From contig CALSFV010000003.1 in NCBI GenBank assembly GCA_943737045.1, forward strand, positions 1,937,001-2,001,000: a stretch of DNA of 64,000 nucleotides, in the 5' to 3' direction. Positions 12,947 to 27,600 of the stretch are shown here, in pieces (the stretch's first letter is position 1; each line of letters starts with the position of its first letter). The stretch comes from Parapristionchus giblindavisi (taxonomy: Eukaryota > Nematoda > Chromadorea > Rhabditida > Diplogasteridae). The position numbers were made by a program, and so were the translations under genes. The notes under the pieces were generated by a model that was given only the letters and a program-made list of their open reading frames with translations, was not told the origin of the DNA and did no database searches.

Positions 12947-15900
12947 AAGGCGCTAGCCCAGATTCCACCACTCAGAAGCGAGGGGCTAGCCCTGATTCGA
13001 CCAGGGAATCACTCAGAAGCAAGGGGCTAGCCCAGATTCGACCAGGGAATCACTCAGAAGCAAGGGGCTATCCCAGATTCGACCAGGGAATCACTCAGAA
13101 GCAAGGGGCTAGCCCAGATTCGACCAGGGAATCACTCAGAAGCAAGGGGCTAGCCCAGATTCGACCAGGGAATCACTCAGAAGCAAGGGGCTAGCCCATA
13201 TTCGACCAGGGTATCACTCAGAAGCAAGGGGCTAGCCCATATTCGACCAGGGTATCACTCAGAAGCAAGGGGCTAGCCCATATTCGACCAGGGTATCACT
13301 CAGAAGCAAGGGGCTAGCCCAGATTCGACCAGGGAATCACTCAGAAGCAAGGGGCTAGCCCAGATTCGACCAGGGAATCACTCAGAAGCAAGGGGCTATC
13401 CCAGATTCGACCAGGGAATCACTCAGAAGCAAGGGGCTAGCCCAGATTCGACCAGGGAATCACTCAGAAGCAAGGGGCTAGCCCAGATTCGACCAGGGAA
13501 TCACTCAGAAGCAAGGGGCTAGCCCAGATTCGACCAGGGAATCACTCAGAAGCAAGGGGCTAGCCCAGATTCGACCAGGGTATCACTCAGAAGCAAGGGG
13601 CTAGCCCAGATTCGACCAGGGAATCACTCAGAAGCAAGGGGCTAGCCCAGATTCGACCAGGGTATCACTCAGAAGCAAGGCGCTAGCCCAGATTCCACCA
13701 CTCAGAAGCGAGGGGCTAGCCCTGATTCGACCAGGGAATCACTCAGAAGCAAGGGGCTAGCCCAGATTCGACCAGGGAATCACTCAGAAGCAAGGGGCTA
13801 TCCCAGATTCGACCAGGGAATCACTCAGAAGCAAGGGGCTAGCCCAGATTCGACCAGGGAATCACTCAGAAGCAAGGGGCTAGCCCAGATTCGACCAGGG
13901 AATCACTCAGAAGCAAGGGGCTATCCCAGATTCGACCAGGGAATCACTCAGAAGCAAGGGGCTAGCCCAGATTCGACCAGGGAATCACTCAGAAGTAAGG
14001 GGCTAGCCCAGATTCGACCAGGGAATCACTCAGAAGCAAGGGGCTATCCCAGATTCGACCAGGGAATCACTCAGAAGCAAGGGGCTAGCCCAGATTCGAC
14101 CAGGGAATCACTCAGAAGCAAGGGGCTAGCCCAGATTCGACCAGGGAATCACTCAGAAGCAAGGGGCTAGCCCAGATTCGACCAGGGAATCACTCAGAAG
14201 CAAGGGGCTAGCCCAGATTCGACCAGGGAATCACTCAGAAGCAAGGGGCTATCCCAGATTCGTCCAGGGAATCACTCAGAAGCGAGGGGCTAGCCCAGAT
14301 TCGACCAGGGAATCACTCAGAAGCAAGGGGCTAGCCCAGATTCGACCAGGGAATCACTCAGAAGCAAGGGGCTAGCCCAGATTCGACCAGGGAATCACTC
14401 AGAAGCAAGGGGCTAGCCCAGATTCGACCAGGGTATCACTCAGAAGCAAGGCGCTAGCCCAGATTCCACCACTCAGAAGCGAGGGGCTAGCCCTGATTCG
14501 ACCAGGGAATCACTCAGAAGCAAGGGGCTAGCCCAGATTCGACCAGGGAATCACTCAGAAGCAAGGGGCTATCCCAGATTCGACCAGGGAATCACTCAGA
14601 AGCAAGGGGCTAGCCCAGATTCGACCAGGGAATCACTCAGAAGCAAGGGGCTAGCCCAGATTCGACCAGGGAATCACTCAGAAGCAAGGGGCTAGCCCAT
14701 ATTCGACCAGGGTATCACTCAGAAGCAAGGGGCTAGCCCATATTCGACCAGGGTATCACTCAGAAGCAAGGGGCTAGCCCTGATTCGACCAGGGAATCAC
14801 TCAGAAGCAAGGGGCTAGCCCAGATTCGACCAGGGAATCACTCAGAAGCAAGGGGCTATCCCAGATTCGACCAGGGAATCACTCAGAAGCAAGGGGCTAG
14901 CCCAGATTCGACCAGGGAATCACTCAGAAGCAAGGGGCTAGCCCAGATTCGACCAGGGAATCACTCAGAAGCAAGGGGCTAGCCCATATTCGACCAGGGT
15001 ATCACTCAGAAGCAAGGGGCTAGCCCATATTCGACCAGGGTATCACTCAGAAGCAAGGGGCTAGCCCATATTCGACCAGGGTATCACTCAGAAGCAAGGG
15101 GCTAGCCCAGATTCGACCAGGGAATCACTCAGAAGCAAGGGGCTAGCCCAGATTCGACCAGGGAATCACTCAGAAGCAAGGGGCTATCCCAGATTCGACC
15201 AGGGAATCACTCAGAAGCAAGGGGCTAGCCCAGATTCGACCAGGGAATCACTCAGAAGCAAGGGGCTAGCCCAGATTCGACCAGGGAATCACTCAGAAGC
15301 AAGGGGCTAGCCCAGATTCGACCAGGGAATCACTCAGAAGCAAGGGGCTAGCCCAGATTCGACCAGGGTATCACTCAGAAGCAAGGGGCTAGCCCAGATT
15401 CGACCAGGGAATCACTCAGAAGCAAGGGGCTAGCCCAGATTCGACCAGGGTATCACTCAGAAGCAAGGCGCTAGCCCAGATTCCACCACTCAGAAGCGAG
15501 GGGCTAGCCCTGATTCGACCAGGGAATCACTCAGAAGCAAGGGGCTAGCCCAGATTCGACCAGGGAATCACTCAGAAGCAAGGGGCTATCCCAGATTCGA
15601 CCAGGGAATCACTCAGAAGCAAGGGGCTAGCCCAGATTCGACCAGGGAATCACTCAGAAGCAAGGGGCTAGCCCAGATTCGACCAGGGAATCACTCAGAA
15701 GCAAGGGGCTATCCCAGATTCGACCAGGGAATCACTCAGAAGCAAGGGGCTAGCCCAGATTCGACCAGGGAATCACTCAGAAGTAAGGGGCTAGCCCAGA
15801 TTCGACCAGGGAATCACTCAGAAGCAAGGGGCTATCCCAGATTCGACCAGGGAATCACTCAGAAGCAAGGGGCTAGCCCAGATTCGACCAGGGAATCACT

Positions 15901-18900
15901 CAGAAGCAAGGGGCTAGCCCAGATTCGACCAGGGAATCACTCAGAAGCAAGGGGCTAGCCCAGATTCGACCAGGGAATCACTCAGAAGCAAGGGGCTAGC
16001 CCAGATTCGACCAGGGAATCACTCAGAAGCAAGGGGCTATCCCAGATTCGTCCAGGGAATCACTCAGAAGCGAGGGGCTAGCCCAGATTCGACCAGGGAA
16101 TCACTCAGAAGCAAGGGGCTAGCCCAGATTCGACCAGGGAATCACTCAGAAGCAAGGGGCTAGCCCAGATTCGACCAGGGAATCACTCAGAAGCAAGGGG
16201 CTAGCCCAGATTCGACCAGGGTATCACTCAGAAGCAAGGCGCTAGCCCAGATTCCACCACTCAGAAGCGAGGGGCTAGCCCTGATTCGACCAGGGAATCA
16301 CTCAGAAGCAAGGGGCTAGCCCAGATTCGACCAGGGAATCACTCAGAAGCAAGGGGCTATCCCAGATTCGACCAGGGAATCACTCAGAAGCAAGGGGCTA
16401 GCCCAGATTCGACCAGGGAATCACTCAGAAGCAAGGGGCTAGCCCAGATTCGACCAGGGAATCACTCAGAAGCAAGGGGCTAGCCCATATTCGACCAGGG
16501 TATCACTCAGAAGCAAGGGGCTAGCCCATATTCGACCAGGGTATCACTCAGAAGCAAGGGGCTAGCCCATATTCGACCAGGGTATCACTCAGAAGCAAGG
16601 GGCTAGCCCAGATTCGACCAGGGAATCACTCAGAAGCAAGGGGCTAGCCCAGATTCGACCAGGGAATCACTCAGAAGCAAGGGGCTATCCCAGATTCGAC
16701 CAGGGAATCACTCAGAAGCAAGGGGCTAGCCCAGATTCGACCAGGGAATCACTCAGAAGCAAGGGGCTAGCCCAGATTCGACCAGGGAATCACTCAGAAG
16801 CAAGGGGCTAGCCCAGATTCGACCAGGGAATCACTCAGAAGCAAGGGGCTAGCCCAGATTCGACCAGGGTATCACTCAGAAGCAAGGGGCTAGCCCAGAT
16901 TCGACCAGGGAATCACTCAGAAGCAAGGGGCTAGCCCAGATTCGACCAGGGTATCACTCAGAAGCAAGGCGCTAGCCCAGATTCCACCACTCAGAAGCGA
17001 GGGGCTAGCCCTGATTCGACCAGGGAATCACTCAGAAGCAAGGGGCTAGCCCAGATTCGACCAGGGAATCACTCAGAAGCAAGGGGCTATCCCAGATTCG
17101 ACCAGGGAATCACTCAGAAGCAAGGGGCTAGCCCAGATTCGACCAGGGAATCACTCAGAAGCAAGGGGCTAGCCCAGATTCGACCAGGGAATCACTCAGA
17201 AGCAAGGGGCTAGCCCATATTCGACCAGGGTATCACTCAGAAGCAAGGGGCTAGCCCATATTCGACCAGGGTATCACTCAGAAGCAAGGGGCTAGCCCAT
17301 ATTCGACCAGGGTATCACTCAGAAGCAAGGGGCTAGCCCAGATTCGACCAGGGAATCACTCAGAAGCAAGGGGCTAGCCCAGATTCGACCAGGGAATCAC
17401 TCAGAAGCAAGGGGCTATCCCAGATTCGACCAGGGAATCACTCAGAAGCAAGGGGCTAGCCCAGATTCGACCAGGGAATCACTCAGAAGTAAGGGGCTAG
17501 CCCAGATTCGACCAGGGAATCACTCAGAAGCAAGGGGCTATCCCAGATTCGACCAGGGAATCACTCAGAAGCAAGGGGCTAGCCCAGATTCGACCAGGGA
17601 ATCACTCAGAAGCAAGGGGCTAGCCCAGATTCGACCAGGGAATCACTCAGAAGCAAGGGGCTAGCCCAGATTCGACCAGGGAATCACTCAGAAGCAAGGG
17701 GCTAGCCCAGATTCGACCAGGGAATCACTCAGAAGCAAGGGGCTATCCCAGATTCGTCCAGGGAATCACTCAGAAGCGAGGGGCTAGCCCAGATTCGACC
17801 AGGGAATCACTCAGAAGCAAGGGGCTAGCCCAGATTCGACCAGGGAATCACTCAGAAGCAAGGGGCTAGCCCAGATTCGACCAGGGAATCACTCAGAAGC
17901 AAGGGGCTAGCCCAGATTCGACCAGGGTATCACTCAGAAGCAAGGGGCTAGCCCATATTCGACCAGGGTATCACTCAGAAGCAAGGGGCTAGCCCATATT
18001 CGACCAGGGTATCACTCAGAAGCAAGGGGCTAGCCCATATTCGACCAGGGTATCACTCAGAAGCAAGGGGCTAGCCCAGATTCGACCAGGGAATCACTCA
18101 GAAGCAAGGGGCTAGCCCAGATTCGACCAGGGAATCACTCAGAAGCAAGGGGCTATCCCAGATTCGACCAGGGAATCACTCAGAAGCAAGGGGCTAGCCC
18201 AGATTCGACCAGGGAATCACTCAGAAGTAAGGGGCTAGCCCAGATTCGACCAGGGAATCACTCAGAAGCAAGGGGCTATCCCAGATTCGACCAGGGAATC
18301 ACTCAGAAGCAAGGGGCTAGCCCGGATTCGACCAGGGAATCACTCAGAAGCAAGGGGCTAGCCCAGATTCGACCAGGGAATCACTCAGAAGCAAGGGGCT
18401 AGCCCAGATTCGACCAGGGAATCACTCAGAAGCAAGGGGCTAGCCCAGATTCGACCAGGGAATCACTCAGAAGCAAGGGGCTATCCCAGATTCGTCCAGG
18501 GAATCACTCAGAAGCAAGGGGCTAGCCCAGATTCGACCAGGGAATCACTCAGAAGCAAGGGGCTAGCCCAGATTCGACCAGGGAATCACTCAGAAGCAAG
18601 GGGCTAGCCCAGATTCGACCAGGGAATCACTCAGAAGCGAGGGGCTAGCCCAGATTCGACCAGGGTATCACTCAGAAGCAAGGGGCTAGCCCAGATTCGA
18701 CCAGGGAATCACTCAGAAGCAAGGGGCTAGCCCAGATTCGACCAGGGAATCACTCAGAAGCAAGGCGCTAGCCCAGATTCCACCACTCAGAAGCGAGGGG
18801 CTAGCCCTGATTCGACCAGGGAATCACTCAGAAGCAAGGGGCTAGCCCAGATTCGACCAGGGAATCACTCAGAAGCAAGGGGCTATCCCAGATTCGACCA

Positions 18901-21500
18901 GGGAATCACTCAGAAGCAAGGGGCTAGCCCAGATTCGACCAGGGAATCACTCAGAAGCAAGGGGCTAGCCCATATTCGACCAGGGTATCACTCAGAAGCA
19001 AGGGGCTAGCCCATATTCGACCAGGGTATCACTCAGAAGCAAGGGGCTAGCCCATATTCGACCAGGGAATCACTCAGAAGCAAGGGGCTAGCCCAGATTC
19101 GACCAGGGTATCACTCAGAAGCAAGGGGCTAGCCCAGATTCGACCAGGGAATCACTCAGAAGCAAGGGGCTAGCCCAGATTCGACCAGGGAATCACTCAG
19201 AAGCAAGGCGCTAGCCCAGATTCCACCACTCAGAAGCGAGGGGCTAGCCCTGATTCGACCAGGGAATCACTCAGAAGCAAGGGGCTAGCCCAGATTCGAC
19301 CAGGGAATCACTCAGAAGCAAGGGGCTATCCCAGATTCGACCAGGGAATCACTCAGAAGCAAGGGGCTAGCCCAGATTCGACCAGGGAATCACTCAGAAG
19401 CAAGGGGCTAGCCCAGATTCGACCAGGGAATCACTCAGAAGCAAGGGGCTAGCCCATATTCGACCAGGGTATCACTCAGAAGCAAGGGGCTAGCCCATAT
19501 TCGACCAGGGTATCACTCAGAAGCAAGGGGCTAGCCCATATTCGACCAGGGTATCACTCAGAAGCAAGGGGCTAGCCCAGATTCGACCAGGGAATCACTC
19601 AGAAGCAAGGGGCTAGCCCAGATTCGACCAGGGAATCACTCAGAAGCAAGGGGCTATCCCAGATTCGACCAGGGAATCACTCAGAAGCAAGGGGCTAGCC
19701 CAGATTCGACCAGGGAATCACTCAGAAGCAAGGGGCTAGCCCAGATTCGACCAGGGAATCACTCAGAAGCAAGGGGCTATCCCAGATTCGACCAGGGAAT
19801 CACTCAGAAGCAAGGGGCTAGCCCAGATTCGACCAGGGAATCACTCAGAAGCAAGGGGCTAGCCCAGATTCGACCAGGGAATCACTCAGAAGCAAGGGGC
19901 TAGCCCAGATTCGACCAGGGAATCACTCAGAAGCAAGGGGCTAGCCCAGATTCGACCAGGGAATCACTCAGAAGCAAGGGGCTATCCCAGATTCGTCCAG
20001 GGAATCACTCAGAAGCAAGGGGCTAGCCCAGATTCGACCAGGGAATCACTCAGAAGCAAGGGGCTAGCCCAGATTCGACCAGGGAATCACTCAGAAGCAA
20101 GGGGCTAGCCCAGATTCGACCAGGGAATCACTCAGAAGCAAGGGGCTAGCCCAGATTCGACCAGGGTATAACTCAGAAGAAGGGGCTAGCCCAGATTCGA
20201 CCAGGGAATCACTCAGAAGCAAGGGGCTAGCCCAGATTCGACCAGGGAATCACTCAGAAGCAAGGGGCTAGCCCAGATTCGACCAGGGTATAACTCAGAA
20301 GGAAGGGGCTAGCCCAGATTCGACCAGGGAATCACTCAGAAGCAAGGGGCTAGCCCAGATTCGACCAGGGAATCACTCAGAAGCAAGGGGCTAGCCCAGA
20401 TTCGACCAGGGAATCACTCAGAAGCAAGGGGCTAGCCCAGATTCGACCAAGGAATCACTCAGAAGCAAGGGGCTAGCCCAGATTCGACCAGGGAATCACT
20501 CAGAAGCAAGGGGCTAGCCCAGATTCGACCAGGGAATCACTCAGAAGCAAGGGGCTAGCCCATATTCGACCAGGGTATCACTCAGAAGCAAGGGGCTAGC
20601 CCATATTCGACCAGGGTATCACTCAGAAGCAAGGGGCTAGCCCAGATTCGACCAGGGAATCACTCAGAAGCAAGGGGCTAGCCCAGATTCGACCAGGGAA
20701 TCACTCAGAAGCAAGGGGCTATCCCAGATTCGACCAGGGAATCACTCAGAAGCAAGGGGCTAGCCCAGATTCGACCAGGGAATCACTCAGAAGCAAGGGG
20801 CTAGCCCAGATTCGACCAGGGAATCACTCAGAAGCAAGGGGCTAGCCCAGATTCGACCAGGGAATCACTCAGAAGCAAGGGGCTAGCCCAGATTCGACCA
20901 AGGAATCACTCAGAAGCAAGGGGCTAGCCCAGATTCGACCAGGGAATCACTCAGAAGCAAGGGGCTAGCCCAGATTCGACCAGGGAATCACTCAGAAGCA
21001 AGGGGCTAGCCCAGATTCGACCAGGGTATCACTCAGAAGCAAGGGGCTAGCCCATATTCGACCAGGGTATCACTCAGAAGCAAGGGGCTAGCCCAGATTC
21101 GACCAGGGAATCACTCAGAAGCAAGGGGCTAGCCCAGATTCGACCAGGGAATCACTCAGAAGCAAGGGGCTATCCCAGATTCGACCAGGGAATCACTCAG
21201 AAGCAAGGGGCTAGCCCAGATTCGACCAGGGAATCACTCAGAAGCAAGGGGCTAGCCCAGATTCGACCAGGGAATCACTCAGAAGCAAGGGGCTAGCCCA
21301 GATTCGACCAGGGAATCACTCAGAAGCAAGGGGCTAGCCCAGATTCGACCAGGAAATCACTCAGAAGCAAGGGGCTAGCCCAGATTCGACCAGGGTATCA
21401 CTCAGAAGCAAGGGGCTAGCCCAGATTCGACCAGGGAATCACTCAGAAGCAAGGGGTTAGCCCAGATTCGACCAGGGTATCACTCAGAAGAAAGGCGCTA
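12947..21500 (+). repeat. Satellite zone with landmark spacings of 730, 771 and 1017 bp
   Basis: Successive short monomers (AAGGCGCTAG) lie at 12947, 13677, 14448, 15465, 16236 and 16966, so spacings are 730, 771, 1017, 771 and 730 bp. Each equals a whole number of 41-bp units plus one 33-bp unit (17, 18 or 24 full monomers). Further short monomers follow at about 18762 and 19205. The zone overlaps the end of the preceding duplication and is less regular than the middle of the array. It also holds the GAAGGAAGG / TATAACTCAG monomer pair near 20169-20290 that returns at 47.6, 51.8 and 56.8 kb. Confidence 0.8.
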
Positions 21501-21699
21501 GCCCAGATTCCACCACTCAGAAGCGAGGGGCTAGCCCTGATTCGACCAGGGAATCACTCAGAAGCAAGGGGCTAGCCCAGATTCGACCAGGGAATCACTC
21601 AGAAGCAAGGGGCTATCCCAGATTCGACCAGGGAATCACTCAGAAGCAAGGGGCTATCCCAGATTCGACCAGGGAATCACTCAGAAGCAAGGGGCTAGC

Positions 21700-24600
21700 C
21701 CAGATTCCACCACTCAGAAGCGAGGGGCTAGCCCTGATTCGACCAGGGAATCACTCAGAAGCAAGGGGCTAGCCCAGATTCGACCAGGGAATCACTCAGA
21801 AGCAAGGGGCTATCCCAGATTCGACCAGGGAATCACTCAGAAGCAAGGGGCTAGCCCAGATTCGACCAGGGAATCACTCAGAAGCAAGGGGTTAGCCCAG
21901 ATTCGACCAGGGTATCACTCAGAAGCAAGGGGCTAGCCCAGATTCCACCACTCAGAAGCGAGGGGCTAGCCCTGATTCGACCAGGGAATCACTCAGAAGC
22001 AAGGGGCTAGCCCAGATTCGACCAGGGAATCACTCAGAAGCAAGGGGCTAGCCCAGATTCGACCAGGGAATCACTCAGAAGCAAGGGGCTATCCCAGATT
22101 CGACCAGGGAATCACTCAGAAGCAAGGGGCTAGCCCAGATTCGACCAGGGAATCACTCAGAAGCAAGGGGTTAGCCCAGATTCGACCAGGGTATCACTCA
22201 GAAGCAAGGGGCTAGCCCAGATTCCACCACTCAGAAGCGAGGGGCTAGCCCTGATTCGACCAGGGAATCACTCAGAAGCAAGGGGCTAGCCCAGATTCGA
22301 CCAGGGAATCACTCAGAAGCAAGGGGCTATCCCAGATTCGACCAGGGAATCACTCAGAAGCAAGGGGCTAGCCCAGATTCGACCAGGGAATCACTCAGAA
22401 GCAAGGGGCTAGCCCAGATTCGACCAGGGAATCACTCAGAAGCAAGGGGCTAGCCCATATTCGACCAGGGTATCACTCAGAAGCAAGGGGCTAGCCCATA
22501 TTCGACCAGGGTATCACTCAGAAGCAAGGGGCTAGCCCATATTCGACCAGGGTATCACTCAGAAGCAAGGGGCTAGCCCAGATTCGACCACTCAGAAGCG
22601 AGGGGCTAGCCCTGATTCGACCAGGGAATCACTCAGAAGCAAGGGGCTAGCCCAGATTCGACCAGGGAATCACTCAGAAGCAAGGGGCTATCCCAGATTC
22701 GACCAGGGAATCACTCAGAAGCAAGGGGCTAGCCCAGATTCGACCAGGGAATCACTCAGAAGCAAGGGGCTAGCCCAGATTCGACCAGGGAATCACTCAG
22801 AAGCAAGGGGCTAGCCCATATTCGACCAGGGTATCACTCAGAAGCAAGGGGCTAGCCCATATTCGACCAGGGTATCACTCAGAAGCAAGGGGCTAGCCCA
22901 TATTCGACCAGGGTATCACTCAGAAGCAAGGGGCTAGCCCAGATTCGACCAGGGAATCACTCAGAAGCAAGGGGCTAGCCCAGATTCGACCAGGGAATCA
23001 CTCAGAAGCAAGGGGCTATCCCAGATTCGACCAGGGAATCACTCAGAAGCAAGGGGCTAGCCCAGATTCGACCAGGGAATCACTCAGAAGTAAGGGGCTA
23101 GCCCAGATTCGACCAGGGAATCACTCAGAAGCAAGGGGCTATCCCAGATTCGACCAGGGAATCACTCAGAAGCAAGGGGCTAGCCCAGATTCGACCAGGG
23201 AATCACTCAGAAGCAAGGGGCTAGCCCAGATTCGACCAGGGAATCACTCAGAAGCAAGGGGCTAGCCCAGATTCGACCAGGGAATCACTCAGAAGCAAGG
23301 GGCTAGCCCAGATTCGACCAGGGAATCACTCAGAAGCAAGGGGCTATCCCAGATTCGTCCAGGGAATCACTCAGAAGCGAGGGGCTAGCCCAGATTCGAC
23401 CAGGGAATCACTCAGAAGCAAGGGGCTAGCCCAGATTCGACCAGGGAATCACTCAGAAGCAAGGGGCTAGCCCAGATTCGACCAGGGAATCACTCAGAAG
23501 CAAGGGGCTAGCCCATATTCGACCAGGGTATCACTCAGAAGCAAGGGGCTAGCCCATATTCGACCAGGGTATCACTCAGAAGCAAGGGGCTAGCCCATAT
23601 TCGACCAGGGTATCACTCAGAAGCAAGGGGCTAGCCCAGATTCGACCAGGGAATCACTCAGAAGCAAGGGGCTAGCCCAGATTCGACCAGGGAATCACTC
23701 AGAAGCAAGGGGCTATCCCAGATTCGACCAGGGAATCACTCAGAAGCAAGGGGCTAGCCCAGATTCGACCAGGGAATCACTCAGAAGTAAGGGGATAGCC
23801 CAGATTCGACCAGGGAATCACTCAGAAGCAAGGGGCTATCCCAGATTCGACCAGGGAATCACTCAGAAGCAAGGGGCTAGCCCAGATTCCACCACTCAGA
23901 AGCGAGGGGCTAGCCCTGATTCGACCAGGGAATCACTCAGAAGCAAGGGGCTAGCCCAGATTCGACCAGGGAATCACTCAGAAGCAAGGGGCTATCCCAG
24001 ATTCGACCAGGGAATCACTCAGAAGCAAGGGGCTAGCCCAGATTCGACCAGGGAATCACTCAGAAGCAAGGGGTTAGCCCAGATTCGACCAGGGTATCAC
24101 TCAGAAGCAAGGGGCTAGCCCAGATTCCACCACTCAGAAGCGAGGGGCTAGCCCTGATTCGACCAGGGAATCACTCAGAAGCAAGGGGCTAGCCCAGATT
24201 CGACCAGGGAATCACTCAGAAGCAAGGGGCTATCCCAGATTCGACCAGGGAATCACTCAGAAGCAAGGGGCTAGCCCAGATTCGACCAGGGAATCACTCA
24301 GAAGCAAGGGGCTAGCCCAGATTCGACCAGGGAATCACTCAGAAGCAAGGGGCTAGCCCATATTCGACCAGGGTATCACTCAGAAGCAAGGGGCTAGCCC
24401 ATATTCGACCAGGGTATCACTCAGAAGCAAGGGGCTAGCCCATATTCGACCAGGGTATCACTCAGAAGCAAGGGGCTAGCCCAGATTCGACCACTCAGAA
24501 GCGAGGGGCTAGCCCTGATTCGACCAGGGAATCACTCAGAAGCAAGGGGCTAGCCCAGATTCGACCAGGGAATCACTCAGAAGCAAGGGGCTATCCCAGA

Positions 24601-27600
24601 TTCGACCAGGGAATCACTCAGAAGCAAGGGGCTAGCCCAGATTCGACCAGGGAATCACTCAGAAGCAAGGGGCTAGCCCAGATTCGACCAGGGAATCACT
24701 CAGAAGCAAGGGGCTAGCCCATATTCGACCAGGGTATCACTCAGAAGCAAGGGGCTAGCCCATATTCGACCAGGGTATCACTCAGAAGCAAGGGGCTAGC
24801 CCATATTCGACCAGGGTATCACTCAGAAGCAAGGGGCTAGCCCAGATTCGACCAGGGAATCACTCAGAAGCAAGGGGCTAGCCCAGATTCGACCAGGGAA
24901 TCACTCAGAAGCAAGGGGCTATCCCAGATTCGACCAGGGAATCACTCAGAAGCAAGGGGCTAGCCCAGATTCGACCAGGGAATCACTCAGAAGTAAGGGG
25001 CTAGCCCAGATTCGACCAGGGAATCACTCAGAAGCAAGGGGCTATCCCAGATTCGACCAGGGAATCACTCAGAAGCAAGGGGCTAGCCCAGATTCGACCA
25101 GGGAATCACTCAGAAGCAAGGGGCTAGCCCAGATTCGACCAGGGAATCACTCAGAAGCAAGGGGCTAGCCCAGATTCGACCAGGGAATCACTCAGAAGCA
25201 AGGGGCTAGCCCAGATTCGACCAGGGAATCACTCAGAAGCAAGGGGCTATCCCAGATTCGTCCAGGGAATCACTCAGAAGCGAGGGGCTAGCCCAGATTC
25301 GACCAGGGAATCACTCAGAAGCAAGGGGCTAGCCCAGATTCGACCAGGGAATCACTCAGAAGCAAGGGGCTAGCCCAGATTCGACCAGGGAATCACTCAG
25401 AAGCAAGGGGCTAGCCCATATTCGACCAGGGTATCACTCAGAAGCAAGGGGCTAGCCCATATTCGACCAGGGTATCACTCAGAAGCAAGGGGCTAGCCCA
25501 TATTCGACCAGGGTATCACTCAGAAGCAAGGGGCTAGCCCAGATTCGACCAGGGAATCACTCAGAAGCAAGGGGCTAGCCCAGATTCGACCAGGGAATCA
25601 CTCAGAAGCAAGGGGCTATCCCAGATTCGACCAGGGAATCACTCAGAAGCAAGGGGCTAGCCCAGATTCGACCAGGGAATCACTCAGAAGTAAGGGGCTA
25701 GCCCAGATTCGACCAGGGAATCACTCAGAAGCAAGGGGCTATCCCAGATTCGACCAGGGAATCACTCAGAAGCAAGGGGCTAGCCCAGATTCCACCACTC
25801 AGAAGCGAGGGGCTAGCCCTGATTCGACCAGGGAATCACTCAGAAGCAAGGGGCTAGCCCAGATTCGACCAGGGAATCACTCAGAAGCAAGGGGCTATCC
25901 CAGATTCGACCAGGGAATCACTCAGAAGCAAGGGGCTAGCCCAGATTCGACCAGGGAATCACTCAGAAGCAAGGGGTTAGCCCAGATTCGACCAGGGTAT
26001 CACTCAGAAGCAAGGGGCTAGCCCAGATTCCACCACTCAGAAGCGAGGGGCTAGCCCTGATTCGACCAGGGAATCACTCAGAAGCAAGGGGCTAGCCCAG
26101 ATTCGACCAGGGAATCACTCAGAAGCAAGGGGCTATCCCAGATTCGACCAGGGAATCACTCAGAAGCAAGGGGCTAGCCCAGATTCGACCAGGGAATCAC
26201 TCAGAAGCAAGGGGCTAGCCCAGATTCGACCAGGGAATCACTCAGAAGCAAGGGGCTAGCCCATATTCGACCAGGGTATCACTCAGAAGCAAGGGGCTAG
26301 CCCATATTCGACCAGGGTATCACTCAGAAGCAAGGGGCTAGCCCATATTCGACCAGGGTATCACTCAGAAGCAAGGGGCTAGCCCAGATTCGACCACTCA
26401 GAAGCGAGGGGCTAGCCCTGATTCGACCAGGGAATCACTCAGAAGCAAGGGGCTAGCCCAGATTCGACCAGGGAATCACTCAGAAGCAAGGGGCTATCCC
26501 AGATTCGACCAGGGAATCACTCAGAAGCAAGGGGCTAGCCCAGATTCGACCAGGGAATCACTCAGAAGCAAGGGGCTAGCCCAGATTCGACCAGGGAATC
26601 ACTCAGAAGCAAGGGGCTAGCCCATATTCGACCAGGGTATCACTCAGAAGCAAGGGGCTAGCCCATATTCGACCAGGGTATCACTCAGAAGCAAGGGGCT
26701 AGCCCATATTCGACCAGGGTATCACTCAGAAGCAAGGGGCTAGCCCAGATTCGACCAGGGAATCACTCAGAAGCAAGGGGCTAGCCCAGATTCGACCAGG
26801 GAATCACTCAGAAGCAAGGGGCTATCCCAGATTCGACCAGGGAATCACTCAGAAGCAAGGGGCTAGCCCAGATTCGACCAGGGAATCACTCAGAAGTAAG
26901 GGGCTAGCCCAGATTCGACCAGGGAATCACTCAGAAGCAAGGGGCTATCCCAGATTCGACCAGGGAATCACTCAGAAGCAAGGGGCTAGCCCAGATTCGA
27001 CCAGGGAATCACTCAGAAGCAAGGGGCTAGCCCAGATTCGACCAGGGAATCACTCAGAAGCAAGGGGCTAGCCCAGATTCGACCAGGGAATCACTCAGAA
27101 GCAAGGGGCTAGCCCAGATTCGACCAGGGAATCACTCAGAAGCAAGGGGCTATCCCAGATTCGTCCAGGGAATCACTCAGAAGCGAGGGGCTAGCCCAGA
27201 TTCGACCAGGGAATCACTCAGAAGCAAGGGGCTAGCCCAGATTCGACCAGGGAATCACTCAGAAGCAAGGGGCTAGCCCAGATTCGACCAGGGAATCACT
27301 CAGAAGCAAGGGGCTAGCCCATATTCGACCAGGGTATCACTCAGAAGCAAGGGGCTAGCCCATATTCGACCAGGGTATCACTCAGAAGCAAGGGGCTAGC
27401 CCATATTCGACCAGGGTATCACTCAGAAGCAAGGGGCTAGCCCAGATTCGACCAGGGAATCACTCAGAAGCAAGGGGCTAGCCCAGATTCGACCAGGGAA
27501 TCACTCAGAAGCAAGGGGCTATCCCAGATTCGACCAGGGAATCACTCAGAAGCAAGGGGCTAGCCCAGATTCGACCAGGGAATCACTCAGAAGTAAGGGG

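Larger units (their letters stand above)
1..13880 (+). repeat. Segmental duplication inside the satellite (copies about 1-7870 and 7972-13880)
   Basis: Rare variants in the first copy reappear in the second in the same order. GGTATTACAC at 31 recurs at 8002, AATCTCTC in the unit at 441 recurs at 8412, AAGGGTCTAG at 702 recurs at 8673, and TATAACTCAG at 771 recurs at 8742: the offset is 7971. From TCACTCATAA (1921 and 9031) the offset is 7110, and from the short monomer at 5221 / 11241 it is 6020. The second copy therefore lacks 861 bp (21 monomers), and the first copy carries about 1090 bp more (25 full and 2 short monomers, less one base lost near 5066). The changes keep the monomer register. 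Confidence 0.88.
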
